DNA of 64,000 nucleotides. Source: Paludibacteraceae bacterium. GTDB taxonomy: Bacteria > Bacteroidota > Bacteroidia > Bacteroidales > Paludibacteraceae. Below, in pieces: positions 15,834 to 24,755 of the stretch; the first letter of the stretch is position 1, and each line of letters starts with the position of its first letter. A program made the position numbers and the translations under genes. The stretch covers positions 44,799 to 108,798 of the forward strand of contig JAFZNG010000014.1 in assembly GCA_017551025.1 (NCBI GenBank), in the 5' to 3' direction. The notes beneath the pieces are model-generated. The model worked only from the letters and a program-made list of their open reading frames with translations. It did no database searches and was not told the DNA's origin.

Positions 15834-16706
15834 CTAATAGCCTATGCACCGGCATGGATAAGAACGGCTATTTCTGCTATACGTATTCCCGACGGAGAAG
15901 AGTGCGGTGAAGCGAATGCCGCACAATAAGTTGTGGACTGGACTTGTCGGATTGTAAGACGAAGAATAGATGTGGTTCATTTGAACGTGCATGTATTCAG
16001 ACAAGTCTGGGACTAATAAAGATTGGTCTGATGCTTGGTTACGGACATTCAAAACTCCATATTCCGCAAAGACTCCAATACGATATTTGGCGGAGCGGTT
16101 GGAAGAATAGAATACGGTTCCAATCTCACCAGCAACACGCAGATCCAGCATCTTGTATTTCATTGTGCCGCTTGTTTGCTCTTTCTCAAAATCATGGAAA
16201 CCATGATTCGGCATATCCACAAGCGTTTCGTAGTACATATCATAGTCTCCGGTTGTGGATAATAATGCCTTTTGTTGGGTGTGAGTTAGTAAGTTGAGAC
16301 TTACTTTAGCACCAGCGAGTGCATAGAAATAGTTAAACTCGGCACCAAGCATCAACGGAACATTTACGGAAAGATTTTTCGAGACATCGGTTCGGTCTTT
16401 GAGATAGCCGTTATATGTGAATTGTGTGCCCTTTGTATCAATCATTTCATAGTGGAGCAGCGAATCGTTTACACCGACATTATAGAGGGTATAAGAGCCG
16501 CTTATGCCTGTTTCTAAGATGAAATGATTGTATTGGAATTGGTACACGGCACCAACCGAACCACCGCCACCGATTTTTGCTTTCGTGATATCGATTTTAT
16601 CTAATTGCCACGACAAATCGGCATCCACAGACACGCCGAACCAATGTTGTGCATGGATGACAGCACAACTCAGCAACAAGAGTACTATGGCGAGCTTTTT
16701 TCTCAT
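15834..16706 (-). CDS. outer-membrane beta-barrel protein (PorT/OMP-like)
   Basis: 290 residues with a signal peptide (about 1-19, cut after HAQ) and alternating hydrophobic strands such as VGAVYQFQYNHFILETGIS and VPLMLGAEFNYFYALAGAKVS. A last strand GIRFTALFSV is followed by a tail with PCRC. It is a paralogue of the protein at 46228: both share the QY.H.I...G, VP.M.G......Y..AG.K....LLT and GDY blocks and a C-terminal Cys pair. Its ATG overlaps the stop of the large adhesin by 4 bases, so it may anchor or accompany that protein. Confidence 0.75.
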   Translation of the reverse strand: MRKKLAIVLLLLSCAVIHAQHWFGVSVDADLSWQLDKIDITKAKIGGGGSVGAVYQFQYNHFILETGISGSYTLYNVGVNDSLLHYEMIDTKGTQFTYNGYLKDRTDVSKNLSVNVPLMLGAEFNYFYALAGAKVSLNLLTHTQQKALLSTTGDYDMYYETLVDMPNHGFHDFEKEQTSGTMKYKMLDLRVAGEIGTVFYSSNRSAKYRIGVFAEYGVLNVRNQASDQSLLVPDLSEYMHVQMNHIYSSSYNPTSPVHNLLCGIRFTALFSVGNTYSRNSRSYPCRCIGY

Positions 16707-19700
16707 CTGACAATCAGTTTCTTTATGTCGGTTTTTCCGGATGTTCCGTTTTGTTGAATACGGATGATATACACACCGGAAGTTTGTGGAGCTGCCAATT
16801 GATGGTCGCCCGGTTCAAAGGAGTTGGTGTATATCAGTTTACCGAGATTGTCGTACAACCAAATCGTGACATCGGTGGTATTATGCAGACGCATAATCTG
16901 TTGCGGTTGCAACAAAGTCGGATAGATGGATATTTCTGTTTGTGGAGTAGCAATAATCTCACAAGTCATGAGTTTCGTACCATCTTGTTCTTCCAACATA
17001 GCGGAATATGCAGCACCCATCTCCAGCGGTTGGTAGGTGTAGGAATGATTTTCTCCTACCATCGGTTGCCCGTTCTTGTACCACTGGAAGCCAACGAAGT
17101 CATAGCCTCCGTTGTAATTGTGAGTGAGCACGCCAATGAAATCATCCCAGTGCTGATCAAGGACTGAGGACGGATAAAGCAAGGTGTATTGGATGGTACG
17201 TGTGTCCAGCACTTGGTTGTTGAAGAGAGGACTTACAGCGACATCATATATTCCTGCACGAGCCGAGTTGGGGATGAGTATCTGCGATGCCGAATAATCG
17301 ACTATCGTATCGCGGAAATGCTGCGCAATTGCTTTAGGAGTGAAGATAAATTGCAGTTGATGGAATAGTCCATCCGATGCTGTAACGTCAAATTCTATGT
17401 AAGGGTCATCGGCACATTGGATGTGCGCAAGGATGTCGTATATTAACGGATTAATAGTTAGATTAAGCGTTACGATGCTATCGCAACCTTCAGCGGTAGT
17501 GAAGTTTTGGGTGTACGTGCCTTTCTCCGAATAGGTCTGTTCGTTCCAGATGTACGTTGCTCCTTCTGTGATGGATTCGTTGAGTGTTGTTGCTAAAGGA
17601 GGGAGGACTTTCAGATGGAGCGTGCATACAGAATCACATCCGGCGGCATTAGTGATGGTTTCAGTGATGTCCGTTGAAGTGGTATAGGAATTTCCATGCC
17701 AAATATGCGTTTTTCCCTCACAGATGGTTGCGTATTCTATGCTATCGGTTGGCTCTAACTGAGATAGATGGAGCGTGACGATACTATCGCAGTACGGAGC
17801 AACCTTCGAGGTATACGTATAGGGATAGTCTCCTTCTGTAGGATAGTCCACTCCGTGCCACTTAAACGGATGGCCTTTGCAGAACGTAGTGGCAGTATCT
17901 CCTATGAGTTCTGGTAATACTGTTAGTTTTAACGTACAGACAGAGTCGCATCCAACAGAGTTGTTAATCGTCTCGGTTTTAGTTACAGACGAAGTAAATG
18001 TTTGTCCATGCCATATGTGTGATGCGCCGGCACAAATAGTTACTACCTCCACGCTATCTGTTGGTTCCAATTGCGTCAAGTGGAGTGTAACTATACTATC
18101 ACAACCAGTTACTTTAGAAGTGTATGTGTATGGGTAGTTTCCATCTGCAGAGTATTCTGTACCATGCCATGTGAACGAGTGATCCTTGCAGAATGTAGCA
18201 GCTGTATCACCTGATAAAATCGGGTTAATCGAGAGATGCAAGGTGACGATGGAATCGCCTTTTATATGGCTGGCGTATGTGTACGAATAATCGTTTGCTT
18301 CTGTGTAGGTTCGACCATCCCAAATATACGGAACGTTAGCGCAAGTTGATGCGGAAAATTCGGCGTATATAGGTTCTGCAACAAAGAGATCAAGAGTGAC
18401 GATAGAATCACAGTTGTTTTCCGCGATGTAGCCTTTGGTATACAAACCAGCATCCGAATAAGTATCGCCGTCCCAAGTGTAGGAGGCACCTTGTTTGATA
18501 GTGTCTTTGAAGGTGATATGGTAGGTGTCTTTGTGTGAGATAGTTAGCGTAACAACACTATCGCAGCCTTCTGCGGATGTGTAGTGATAGATGTAATCTT
18601 GTGCGTCAGTTAGTTTGTCTGCTCCGTAGCGGAAGTAGTCTCCGTTGCATATTTGGTAGGAGAGATGTGCTTGCTTTTCCGTGCCGGCAGTTACGTGGAG
18701 AATAGCGATACTATCGCAACCAGAAGATGTGGATGTAGAGGTGTAGTCTTTGGCTTCATCCACCGTCTGACCATTCCATGTAAAGGATGCTCCAGGACAA
18801 AGAATACGGCTTTCTTCTGTGGTGATGACACAGTTTTCGTCGATACCTAAATAGAGCGTCAAAATGCTGTCGCAGCCGGCTGCATTGGTCAGTTTTTGAA
18901 CATAAGTACCGGACTCAGTATATGTTCGTCCATTTAAGGTGTACGAACCGGTTGTGGTGATATATAGTTCCTCGTGTGTTCGGCTATCGGTTAATGTCAA
19001 TTGGTAGATAGCTTCTATTCCGACATCCGTAAAGGCCGTGTCTCGATATACGCCAGGTTCTGTGTATATCTTTCCGCGGAAATCATACGAATCGTTAGTA
19101 CATAATGTGGCTTCAGACTTGTTTATCGGGAATGGGAGTACGACTAAGTTGAGAATGTATTCTTGCGTACAGCCGTAACCACTTGCATCTATTTCAGTGT
19201 AAGTGCCTGTTTCGGAATATTGTTTTCCTCGCCAAGTGTACGATGAACCTGATTGTATAGTATCTGTAGTTATATATGTCCCATCGGTTTTAGTGCTGAT
19301 TGCGAGGTGCATGAGGTATGCAATACATTCTTGTTTATCGCGAACTTCGAGGGTATAGTCTATATATTCTTGGCTTTCATATCCGGCAATGGATGGCAAT
19401 GGGAAAACAACTCCCTTGAAGGAATAGGTAGGTTGCCAACAGATTGTGTCGTACATTTCCGGTGTGGCATCTATGGTGTTGAGAGTTAGTTCAAAGATAC
19501 TATCGCATCCAAAAACGGTCGGGAGTGTGTCTCGGTAGATGCCTGCTTCACGATACCATTGATTATGCCATCTATATGAAGATCCCTCCCTGATGTCGTG
19601 TTCTTCTTGAGAGAAATAAGAATCGTGTACATTGAGAACTATCGTAACGATACTATCGCAACCACTCGTGGATAGTAATTGGTGAGTAAATATACCGCTT

Positions 19701-21319
19701 GAAGAGTAGGAATGATTATTATAATTGTACACTTCTCCTTGGCATATATCAACGTAAATAGTGTCCTTAAGAATATCTTTCAATACAAGCGTTGTTTTTG
19801 CTGTATCTTTCTCCACTCCCTTTGTCGCAATCATCTGAATCGTATAAATTCCTGCTGATGAATATCTATGTGGGGCAATAGCACTATTACTAGTATTTCC
19901 ATCCCCGAAATCCCAATATATAGCATCATAATCAATATTGACATTTGGGGAAAACGTAATTACATTTTTATAACATCTATTCTCATCATATATTTTGTCC
20001 TCATGAGGGATGTCATCAACCAAAATACTTGCTTGGAGATTAATGGCGGCAGATCCTATAGTATACGCATAACTTTCATACAAACCAAAACCATATACAT
20101 ATCCCATAAAACCATCAATGGATGTAGATATTGTATGTGTGCCATGCTTGATATTTATCTGCGTGTATTGATAGTTCGAATTCCCAGGTACTGGCTTAAA
20201 TAATGACGAAATGGATTTACCATCAAGTATCATAGATGAAGCGCCCGCAGACGTGGTCACGACATTCACACAATGTGTCTTGCTAATATCTGATTGAAAA
20301 GTCGAAAAAGTTAATTGATGGATTTGTTGTTCAATCGGAGCAATATGCACACTAGCTGGATCTCCCATGAGGTCATTGTCTCTCGCGCCCTCAAGATAAA
20401 GAAAGCATGTTGATGGCTCGGATGTTTCCACAAAAGCACTATTATTTGTTAATCTAAACTCGTATGATTGTAAAGCGGATAAAGTAGTAACAAAAACTCC
20501 ATCTATTGATACGCGAGTATTATTCCTAGATGCAGTAATCATAAAGCGATTACCATTTTGTCCCAAAGTTTTCGTAACCACAAATTGTTTTCCCCACATA
20601 TTGACTGGCATCTGCTGTTCCACGATATGGTCACACCATGGGTTTCCAGTTGGAACATTAGCGCACCTATGCCCGGAAAATACAGCAATAGGTTTATTTG
20701 AGTGTATTTGTGAACCAGAGAAATCATTATTTTCATCCAAAGACATCACTTGATAAGTCTCTCCTTGATTGAGATGAATAGTGAATGGGATGTTTTTATT
20801 GCGACTAGTAGTAGTGCGAGCATGAGGTGTAATAACAACTTGCGTATTATCTTCAGTCGCCACTATTGCAAATTCTTTTGCCCATAACTCATTTTCGTAG
20901 GTTTGAATGATATAGTCTGTTCCTAATGCTATTTTTGGCAACACATTACATGCATCATAAGTGTATGATGAATAATTGGAAGCATATAGCGAAATAGGAG
21001 CAGTTGATGTGATAATAACACCATGTTCTTCTATCACCTCCGACTGAGCAGTGTAAGCATGTTCTCTTGGAATTATAAATTTCGCTGTTTGATGTCCTTT
21101 TATGGAGTGCGTGTTAGACCAATTAGTGCGTGGATTAAAAATGGTTATGGTAGCATTAGTTTTTGAGGAAACTATGAGTCCCAACTCTAGATCTTTGTGC
21201 TCGTCAAGATTATTCATGAAGGTTACATAGAACTCCATGCCTTCAGTAGAAGGAATAGAATTAGCACAACAGAACTTTGCAAAACTGATAAAAAGCAATA
21301 TGATTATGAATCTTCTCAC
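16703..21319 (-). CDS. large T9SS-secreted surface protein with IgGFc-like, PKD and CDSI-repeat domains
   Basis: 1538 residues, exported. Order: signal peptide (1-19); IgGFc-binding-like domain in roughly residues 130-340 (WAKEFAIVATEDNTQVVITP, HIVEQQMPVNMWGKQFVV); PKD-like domain at about 455-515 (YWDFGDGNTSN); about fifteen repeats of some 55-70 residues, each ending in a GCDSIVTLxL-like strand and each holding a W-x-G-x-x-Y/F turn; and a C-terminal sorting domain (SIYPTLL ... GVYIIRI ... KKLIVR) of type A. One repeat has GDSI in place of CDSI. Probably a cell-surface adhesin. GC is lower than in flanking genes, especially at the N-terminal half. Confidence 0.85.
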   Translation of the reverse strand: MRRFIIILLFISFAKFCCANSIPSTEGMEFYVTFMNNLDEHKDLELGLIVSSKTNATITIFNPRTNWSNTHSIKGHQTAKFIIPREHAYTAQSEVIEEHGVIITSTAPISLYASNYSSYTYDACNVLPKIALGTDYIIQTYENELWAKEFAIVATEDNTQVVITPHARTTTSRNKNIPFTIHLNQGETYQVMSLDENNDFSGSQIHSNKPIAVFSGHRCANVPTGNPWCDHIVEQQMPVNMWGKQFVVTKTLGQNGNRFMITASRNNTRVSIDGVFVTTLSALQSYEFRLTNNSAFVETSEPSTCFLYLEGARDNDLMGDPASVHIAPIEQQIHQLTFSTFQSDISKTHCVNVVTTSAGASSMILDGKSISSLFKPVPGNSNYQYTQINIKHGTHTISTSIDGFMGYVYGFGLYESYAYTIGSAAINLQASILVDDIPHEDKIYDENRCYKNVITFSPNVNIDYDAIYWDFGDGNTSNSAIAPHRYSSAGIYTIQMIATKGVEKDTAKTTLVLKDILKDTIYVDICQGEVYNYNNHSYSSSGIFTHQLLSTSGCDSIVTIVLNVHDSYFSQEEHDIREGSSYRWHNQWYREAGIYRDTLPTVFGCDSIFELTLNTIDATPEMYDTICWQPTYSFKGVVFPLPSIAGYESQEYIDYTLEVRDKQECIAYLMHLAISTKTDGTYITTDTIQSGSSYTWRGKQYSETGTYTEIDASGYGCTQEYILNLVVLPFPINKSEATLCTNDSYDFRGKIYTEPGVYRDTAFTDVGIEAIYQLTLTDSRTHEELYITTTGSYTLNGRTYTESGTYVQKLTNAAGCDSILTLYLGIDENCVITTEESRILCPGASFTWNGQTVDEAKDYTSTSTSSGCDSIAILHVTAGTEKQAHLSYQICNGDYFRYGADKLTDAQDYIYHYTSAEGCDSVVTLTISHKDTYHITFKDTIKQGASYTWDGDTYSDAGLYTKGYIAENNCDSIVTLDLFVAEPIYAEFSASTCANVPYIWDGRTYTEANDYSYTYASHIKGDSIVTLHLSINPILSGDTAATFCKDHSFTWHGTEYSADGNYPYTYTSKVTGCDSIVTLHLTQLEPTDSVEVVTICAGASHIWHGQTFTSSVTKTETINNSVGCDSVCTLKLTVLPELIGDTATTFCKGHPFKWHGVDYPTEGDYPYTYTSKVAPYCDSIVTLHLSQLEPTDSIEYATICEGKTHIWHGNSYTTSTDITETITNAAGCDSVCTLHLKVLPPLATTLNESITEGATYIWNEQTYSEKGTYTQNFTTAEGCDSIVTLNLTINPLIYDILAHIQCADDPYIEFDVTASDGLFHQLQFIFTPKAIAQHFRDTIVDYSASQILIPNSARAGIYDVAVSPLFNNQVLDTRTIQYTLLYPSSVLDQHWDDFIGVLTHNYNGGYDFVGFQWYKNGQPMVGENHSYTYQPLEMGAAYSAMLEEQDGTKLMTCEIIATPQTEISIYPTLLQPQQIMRLHNTTDVTIWLYDNLGKLIYTNSFEPGDHQLAAPQTSGVYIIRIQQNGTSGKTDIKKLIVR

Positions 21320-21323
21320 CAGA

Positions 21324-22340
21324 TTATAAATCTTTAACTAATCGTACAGACAATCCATAACACCTCATCTCGGAAGATATACTTATTCCAAAACTATCAC
21401 TCGTGCGGATACTATATGCGTCTATGTATATAGTTTTATTTCCAGGGTAATCAGCATTCGTAGTATTAGCTGTGGTACTCCAATAATAACCGACACCAGT
21501 ATTTACATTTCTATCTCGACGTTGACCAGCTTTTGGTAGAAATACCGCACCTTGTCTTTCCATTATATCCCATTCAGCAATTGTGTATATGTTTATATCC
21601 ACACCGCCACCTGCTGGTACAAAACTTACTCCATTTACAGTTATCCACTTATCTGGTAGAAGAATAAAACCATTTACGCCATTGACTTCCCCCCATCCCC
21701 ATAGATTCTCGGAATTAGGTCGCTGGTTAATAAGGTACTCCCATTGCGCTTTAGATAGTGTTCTCCATGTATTCGGCGGGTCGTTGCCAATTTGATTGTA
21801 TACACCCCAGTCGGCATTTGCATAATCGCCCTCTAAGTTATTAGATGCTCTCTGTCCTACATAGTAATGATCTCGATTGAATCTATCCGTGCTAGTACTA
21901 GTCGGTTCATAGTATTCCGCTCTTCTATACCATCCACTCGTGCCCCAAGCAAATAAATCTATCCAACCCGTATAATCATCTCCTATTAATGCATTGTCAC
22001 ATTTCACTCCATTCTCATACACAGTACCTCGTGTCGCATCACCAACATAATCCCATTGGTGTTCTGCAAAACGCCAAAGTCCAGTACTCGCCTGGTATTG
22101 AAGATTTCCCGGAGAAAACTCCACCTTATGTCCCTGTTCATCAATTGTGAAAGTAGCAGCACAAAACATTCCCGGCATTTGATCCCGTATGGAAGTTGGA
22201 TATGCCAGAACAGAAGGATTACTTGCCTGTTGCTCTGTAGTTAAAGATGTAGCATCATACGGCAATAGGAGAGTATCCATTTGGGCATGCGCAAGTAGAA
22301 CAGATAATGGCATTAAAAATATAAGGAATAGTTTTCGCAT
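21324..22340 (-). CDS. secreted FISUMP-type domain protein
   Basis: 338 residues with a signal peptide (cut after AHAQ). The body carries VEFSPGNLQYQASTGLWRF, FAWGTSGW, the LSKAQWEYLI block and a C-terminal YWSTTAN...GLSVRLVKDL, typical of the Fibrobacter-succinogenes-major-paralogue (FISUMP) domain found in many Bacteroidales surface proteins. Function is unknown. Only 4 bases separate it from the adhesin, so they form one transcript. AT-rich codon use like the adhesin's first half. Confidence 0.75.
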   Translation of the reverse strand: MRKLFLIFLMPLSVLLAHAQMDTLLLPYDATSLTTEQQASNPSVLAYPTSIRDQMPGMFCAATFTIDEQGHKVEFSPGNLQYQASTGLWRFAEHQWDYVGDATRGTVYENGVKCDNALIGDDYTGWIDLFAWGTSGWYRRAEYYEPTSTSTDRFNRDHYYVGQRASNNLEGDYANADWGVYNQIGNDPPNTWRTLSKAQWEYLINQRPNSENLWGWGEVNGVNGFILLPDKWITVNGVSFVPAGGGVDINIYTIAEWDIMERQGAVFLPKAGQRRDRNVNTGVGYYWSTTANTTNADYPGNKTIYIDAYSIRTSDSFGISISSEMRCYGLSVRLVKDL

Positions 22341-22369
22341 GGTTTAGATAGCGGTTTAATCGAGAGGGC

Positions 22370-22747
22370 CTACTTATACTCTATTAGAATTTCATATTCT
22401 AACTTACATCGACACTGGTTTACACTATATTTTTCTAGCATACCATCGCAGAACATTACTCCGGTTCTGTTAATTTCATGGCGGTTTACCATCTCATCAA
22501 TTATGCAACGTAAGTCAAAATATTCTTTGGTACACGTCGAATTAATACATTCTATTGTTACCATTGATGAGTCCTCCGAAATATTAACTCTTTTAATGCA
22601 TGGCTTCGAATCGGAATAATATCCTCCCGGACTATCAGCCGTCCGCGTATAAGTTATGGTACACGACTCAACATTTCCATAAAGCACATTAAATTTAGGG
22701 GACTGTTGTTGTGCTTTAAACATACGAAGAAAATTTTGCTGTTGCAT
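22370..22747 (-). CDS. hypothetical protein, Cys-rich
   Basis: 125 residues, not recognised. No signal peptide or membrane segment is visible. Seven or eight cysteines are spread along the chain (ESCTITY, KPCIK, IECINSTC, DLRC, MFCDG, QCRCKLEYE). The start at the ATG 22747 is chosen over an upstream TTG. It stands first in the group leading to the FISUMP and adhesin genes and directly follows the terminator-like hairpin at 22768-22799. AT-rich codon use suggests recent acquisition. Confidence 0.55.
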   Translation of the reverse strand: MQQQNFLRMFKAQQQSPKFNVLYGNVESCTITYTRTADSPGGYYSDSKPCIKRVNISEDSSMVTIECINSTCTKEYFDLRCIIDEMVNRHEINRTGVMFCDGMLEKYSVNQCRCKLEYEILIEYK

Positions 22748-22767
22748 AATCAAATGTATTAGTTAAT

Positions 22768-22800
22768 AAAAAAGCGGGCTCAATGTTACTTGTCCCGCAT
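22768..22800 (-). terminator. terminator-like hairpin at the end of the putative RNA
   Basis: On the minus strand GCGGG, a 15-base loop, CCCGC and then TTTTTT. It lies 20 bases before the start of the gene at 22370-22747, so it would end a leader or independent small RNA. Confidence 0.7.
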
Positions 22801-23032
22801 CTCTTGGCTCTGGTATGCCATCTATTGTAAGACAAGCAACAAGAAGCCACGCCGTATATAGATACACCAAACGGGTGTACGAATATACAAGCAGACATCT
22901 ATTGTTGCTAAGCCTTGACAATAGGTTCTTGAATTTACCAGATTCAGAGACGCCAAGTACAAAGCGTAATAAACGCTGTTATATTTTCACTATGTCATCC
23001 CATTTTACGTCTCAGATCCGACGACCGCATTT
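22800..23032 (-). ncRNA. candidate structured RNA or leader
   Basis: No gene is supported here. On the minus strand there is a long symmetrical stem: GTATAT and TACACC pair with GGTGTA and ATATAC around a five-base loop (about 22853-22889). CTATTGT (22918-22924) can pair with either of two ACAATAG copies (22899-22905 or 22822-22828), giving alternative folds, and the terminator at 22768 follows. A short ORF also runs through but has no family likeness. Function is inference only. Confidence 0.4.
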
Positions 23033-23052
23033 ATACCCTGCGGCGGGGGTAT
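23033..23052. other. hairpin at the end of the DUF6169 gene
   Basis: ATACCC / GGGTAT stem with an eight-base loop, just at the stop codon; no T-run, so weak as a terminator. Confidence 0.5.
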
Positions 23053-23558
23053 TATTCTTTATGCCCAACCATTTGTTCCGGTAAATCCTTTACGTTCTCA
23101 CGGAATGTAGCAACTACATCATCGTAGAATGGATTGTCTTTACGCATGATTAGACCTGCATAATAATCTACGGAGTTATACTCCACAGACTCACTATATA
23201 AGCGAAAATCGCTATTATGGATATAGTTATCGAACCATTGTTGGTACAAACGATTTCGTGCTGCCTGACGATGGTCACGCGGATCGCAGATATACAACAT
23301 TACCAGCGGATTTTGACGGAAGAACTCCTCAATGATCGCGGTTACAGTCTGTAATACTTTTGGGTCGTTTGGTGCGTGCTTTTGATTCGCATTGCCAATA
23401 TAGAAATGGTAAGCACCTGTAAAAGCAAATAGCGTATCGTCATAAAAACCGATACGATAGACAACTCCATAATCAGTTCTAATACGGAACGTCATTTCGT
23501 CCAACTGAATCACCCAATAAGGCGATGTCTCGTTGATTTTCTCAGCCGACAACCTCAT
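23052..23558 (-). CDS. DUF6169-like protein
   Basis: 168 residues resembling the Bacteroidetes DUF6169 family: VVYRIGFYDDT near 32-42, a YHFYIGNANQKHAPNDPKV block at about 50-68, then IIEEFFRQNPLVMLYICDPRD and RNRLYQQWF. Family assignment is from memory; function is unknown. A 48-residue ORF overlaps its start by 17 bases on the same strand, making a two-gene module behind the promoter at 23712. Such small partner genes are seen with toxin-antitoxin pairs, but nothing here proves that. Confidence 0.65.
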   Translation of the reverse strand: MRLSAEKINETSPYWVIQLDEMTFRIRTDYGVVYRIGFYDDTLFAFTGAYHFYIGNANQKHAPNDPKVLQTVTAIIEEFFRQNPLVMLYICDPRDHRQAARNRLYQQWFDNYIHNSDFRLYSESVEYNSVDYYAGLIMRKDNPFYDDVVATFRENVKDLPEQMVGHKE

Positions 23559-23688
23559 TGTAGATGCCTAATTCTTTTTCGCGTTGGATAACATGAGCTT
23601 CCCATTCTTCACGCAGATGAATCCATCTTTCAAACATAACTGCGCGTTCTTCCGGAGTCTTGTACTCTCTAAAAACAGGTCTTTCCAT
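23542..23688 (-). CDS. 48-residue protein upstream of DUF6169 gene
   Basis: Starts with ATG at 23688, 24 bases after the -7 element, and ends inside the next gene. Sequence is charged and helical (begins MERPVFREYKTPEERAVM and continues with an HLREEWEAHVIQREKEL helix), no signal or membrane segment. Overlap with the DUF6169 start indicates coupled translation. I do not recognise a family. Confidence 0.6.
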   Translation of the reverse strand: MERPVFREYKTPEERAVMFERWIHLREEWEAHVIQREKELGIYNEVVG

Positions 23689-23708
23689 AATCTAGATTTC
23701 TAAATTCG

Positions 23709-23791
23709 CTGCAAAATTACAACTTTTTTTTCAGATATGCAAGAAAAATCAAAGATTTTTGTCGGAATTAGATTCCGACGCAATAGACAAA
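23709..23791. repeat. duplicated promoter region, copy 1
   Basis: About 83 bases nearly identical to 24398-24481: CTGCAAAATTACAAC, T-run, a CAAGAAAAAT block, the palindrome GTCGGAAT-TAG-ATTCCGAC (23761-23779) and CAATAGACAAAG. Confidence 0.9.
23712..23743 (-). promoter_or_regulatory. promoter of the 48-residue/DUF6169 operon
   Basis: -33 CTTG (23740-23743), 20 bases, -7 TAATTTTG (23712-23719). The 19-base palindrome begins 18 bases upstream of the -33, a position suitable for a regulator. Confidence 0.75.
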
Positions 23792-23927
23792 GTACAATAG
23801 AGGGCACGAACACACGGGGCTGAAGACCCGTGTACGGGACGAAGAAAGACACAAAAATTGCTCACAACAAAAGACGCCCTAATAGAACTCGAGCATAATA
23901 GAAAAAGGGTGATAGGGAAGCTGAATG

Positions 23928-24377
23928 CTATCCGGCACTTAGGATGGCGGCTACCTGCTCCAGGTAATATTGGTCGGTCGAATCAAAGGCGTTGTAATCG
24001 GTGCTGTCGATATCCAGGACGGCGATAACGCGACCGTCGCTGCGGATAGGCACAACGATCTCACTGTTAGAAGCACTTGAGCAGGCTATATGGCCGGCAA
24101 ACTCATGTACGTTGGGCACAATGATGGTTTGTCCTTGTGCCCATGCCGAGCCGCAGACGCCGCGTCCGTGCGGAATTCGGGTACAAGCGATAGGTCCCTG
24201 GAACGGTCCTAATACGAGCATATCGTCGCTCACGCGGTAGAAGCCCGTCCACCAGAAACCGAACGCTTCATACAGGGCAGCGACTATATTCGCCATGTTA
24301 GCAATCAAATCCTGCTCGCCCGCTATCAGTGCCCGAATCTGCGGCAGGAGTTGAAGATATGTCTCTTGTTTATTCAT
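23928..24377 (-). CDS. msrC: free methionine-(R)-sulfoxide reductase (GAF domain)
   Basis: Reduces free Met-R-sulfoxide, repairing oxidative damage in the cytosol. A single GAF domain of 149 residues with the family's cysteines: GPIACTRIPHGRGVCGSAW (two Cys) and HIACSSASNSEIVVP (third Cys), and the VLDIDS strand. It shares its promoter and upstream palindrome with the DUF6169 operon, which suggests common, perhaps stress-linked, control; that last point is inference. Confidence 0.92.
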   Translation of the reverse strand: MNKQETYLQLLPQIRALIAGEQDLIANMANIVAALYEAFGFWWTGFYRVSDDMLVLGPFQGPIACTRIPHGRGVCGSAWAQGQTIIVPNVHEFAGHIACSSASNSEIVVPIRSDGRVIAVLDIDSTDYNAFDSTDQYYLEQVAAILSAG

Positions 24378-24397
24378 CTATATAAAACTCAGTTCAG

Positions 24398-24481
24398 CTG
24401 CAAAATTACAACTTTTTTTTGAGATATACAAGAAAAATTAAAGATTTTTGTCGGAATACGATTCCGACGCAATAGACAAAG
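24398..24481. repeat. duplicated promoter region, copy 2
   Basis: Matches 23709-23791 with few changes; palindrome GTCGGAAT-ACG-ATTCCGAC at 24450-24468, where only the three-base centre differs from copy 1. Confidence 0.9.
24401..24432 (-). promoter_or_regulatory. promoter of msrC
   Basis: -33 CTTG (24429-24432), 20 bases, -7 TAATTTTG (24401-24408); palindrome again 18 bases upstream. Confidence 0.75.
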
Positions 24482-24511
24482 CTATCAGCGACCAGTCATG
24501 TATGCTCCTTT

Positions 24512-24607
24512 TTACTTTATCAGTATATTTACCCATACTATCAACGAGATGATGTTCATCAAAAATTCATCCACCGTTACCTGATTGAAATTAATCTCTG
24601 TTTGCAT
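24512..24607 (-). CDS. possible 31-residue membrane peptide
   Basis: ORF starting MQTEINFNQVTVDEFLMNII and ending in a hydrophobic helix (LMNIISLIVWVNILI) plus a Lys. A -7 element TACTTTTG (24638-24645) with GCAC lies 31 bases upstream, but no -33 is evident; an AACTG/CAGTT inverted repeat (about 24654-24676) sits just upstream instead. Coding is plausible, not shown. It could be a small regulatory membrane protein or chance. Confidence 0.35.
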   Translation of the reverse strand: MQTEINFNQVTVDEFLMNIISLIVWVNILIK

Positions 24608-24755
24608 AATTTTCTGCGTTTTTTTGGTTTGACGGTGCAAAAGTACTGCTATTAACTGCCAAAATATGTCAGTTATTCAGAAAAAATGCAAAAAAATGCA
24701 AAAAATTACCTAAAATACAAAAAATACCTAAAAATCACACAAAAAAGCAGAAATA

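Noticed and set aside
21583-21795. 70-codon frame opposite the FISUMP gene
   Set aside because: No promoter or family likeness; the opposite strand is a complete secreted protein.
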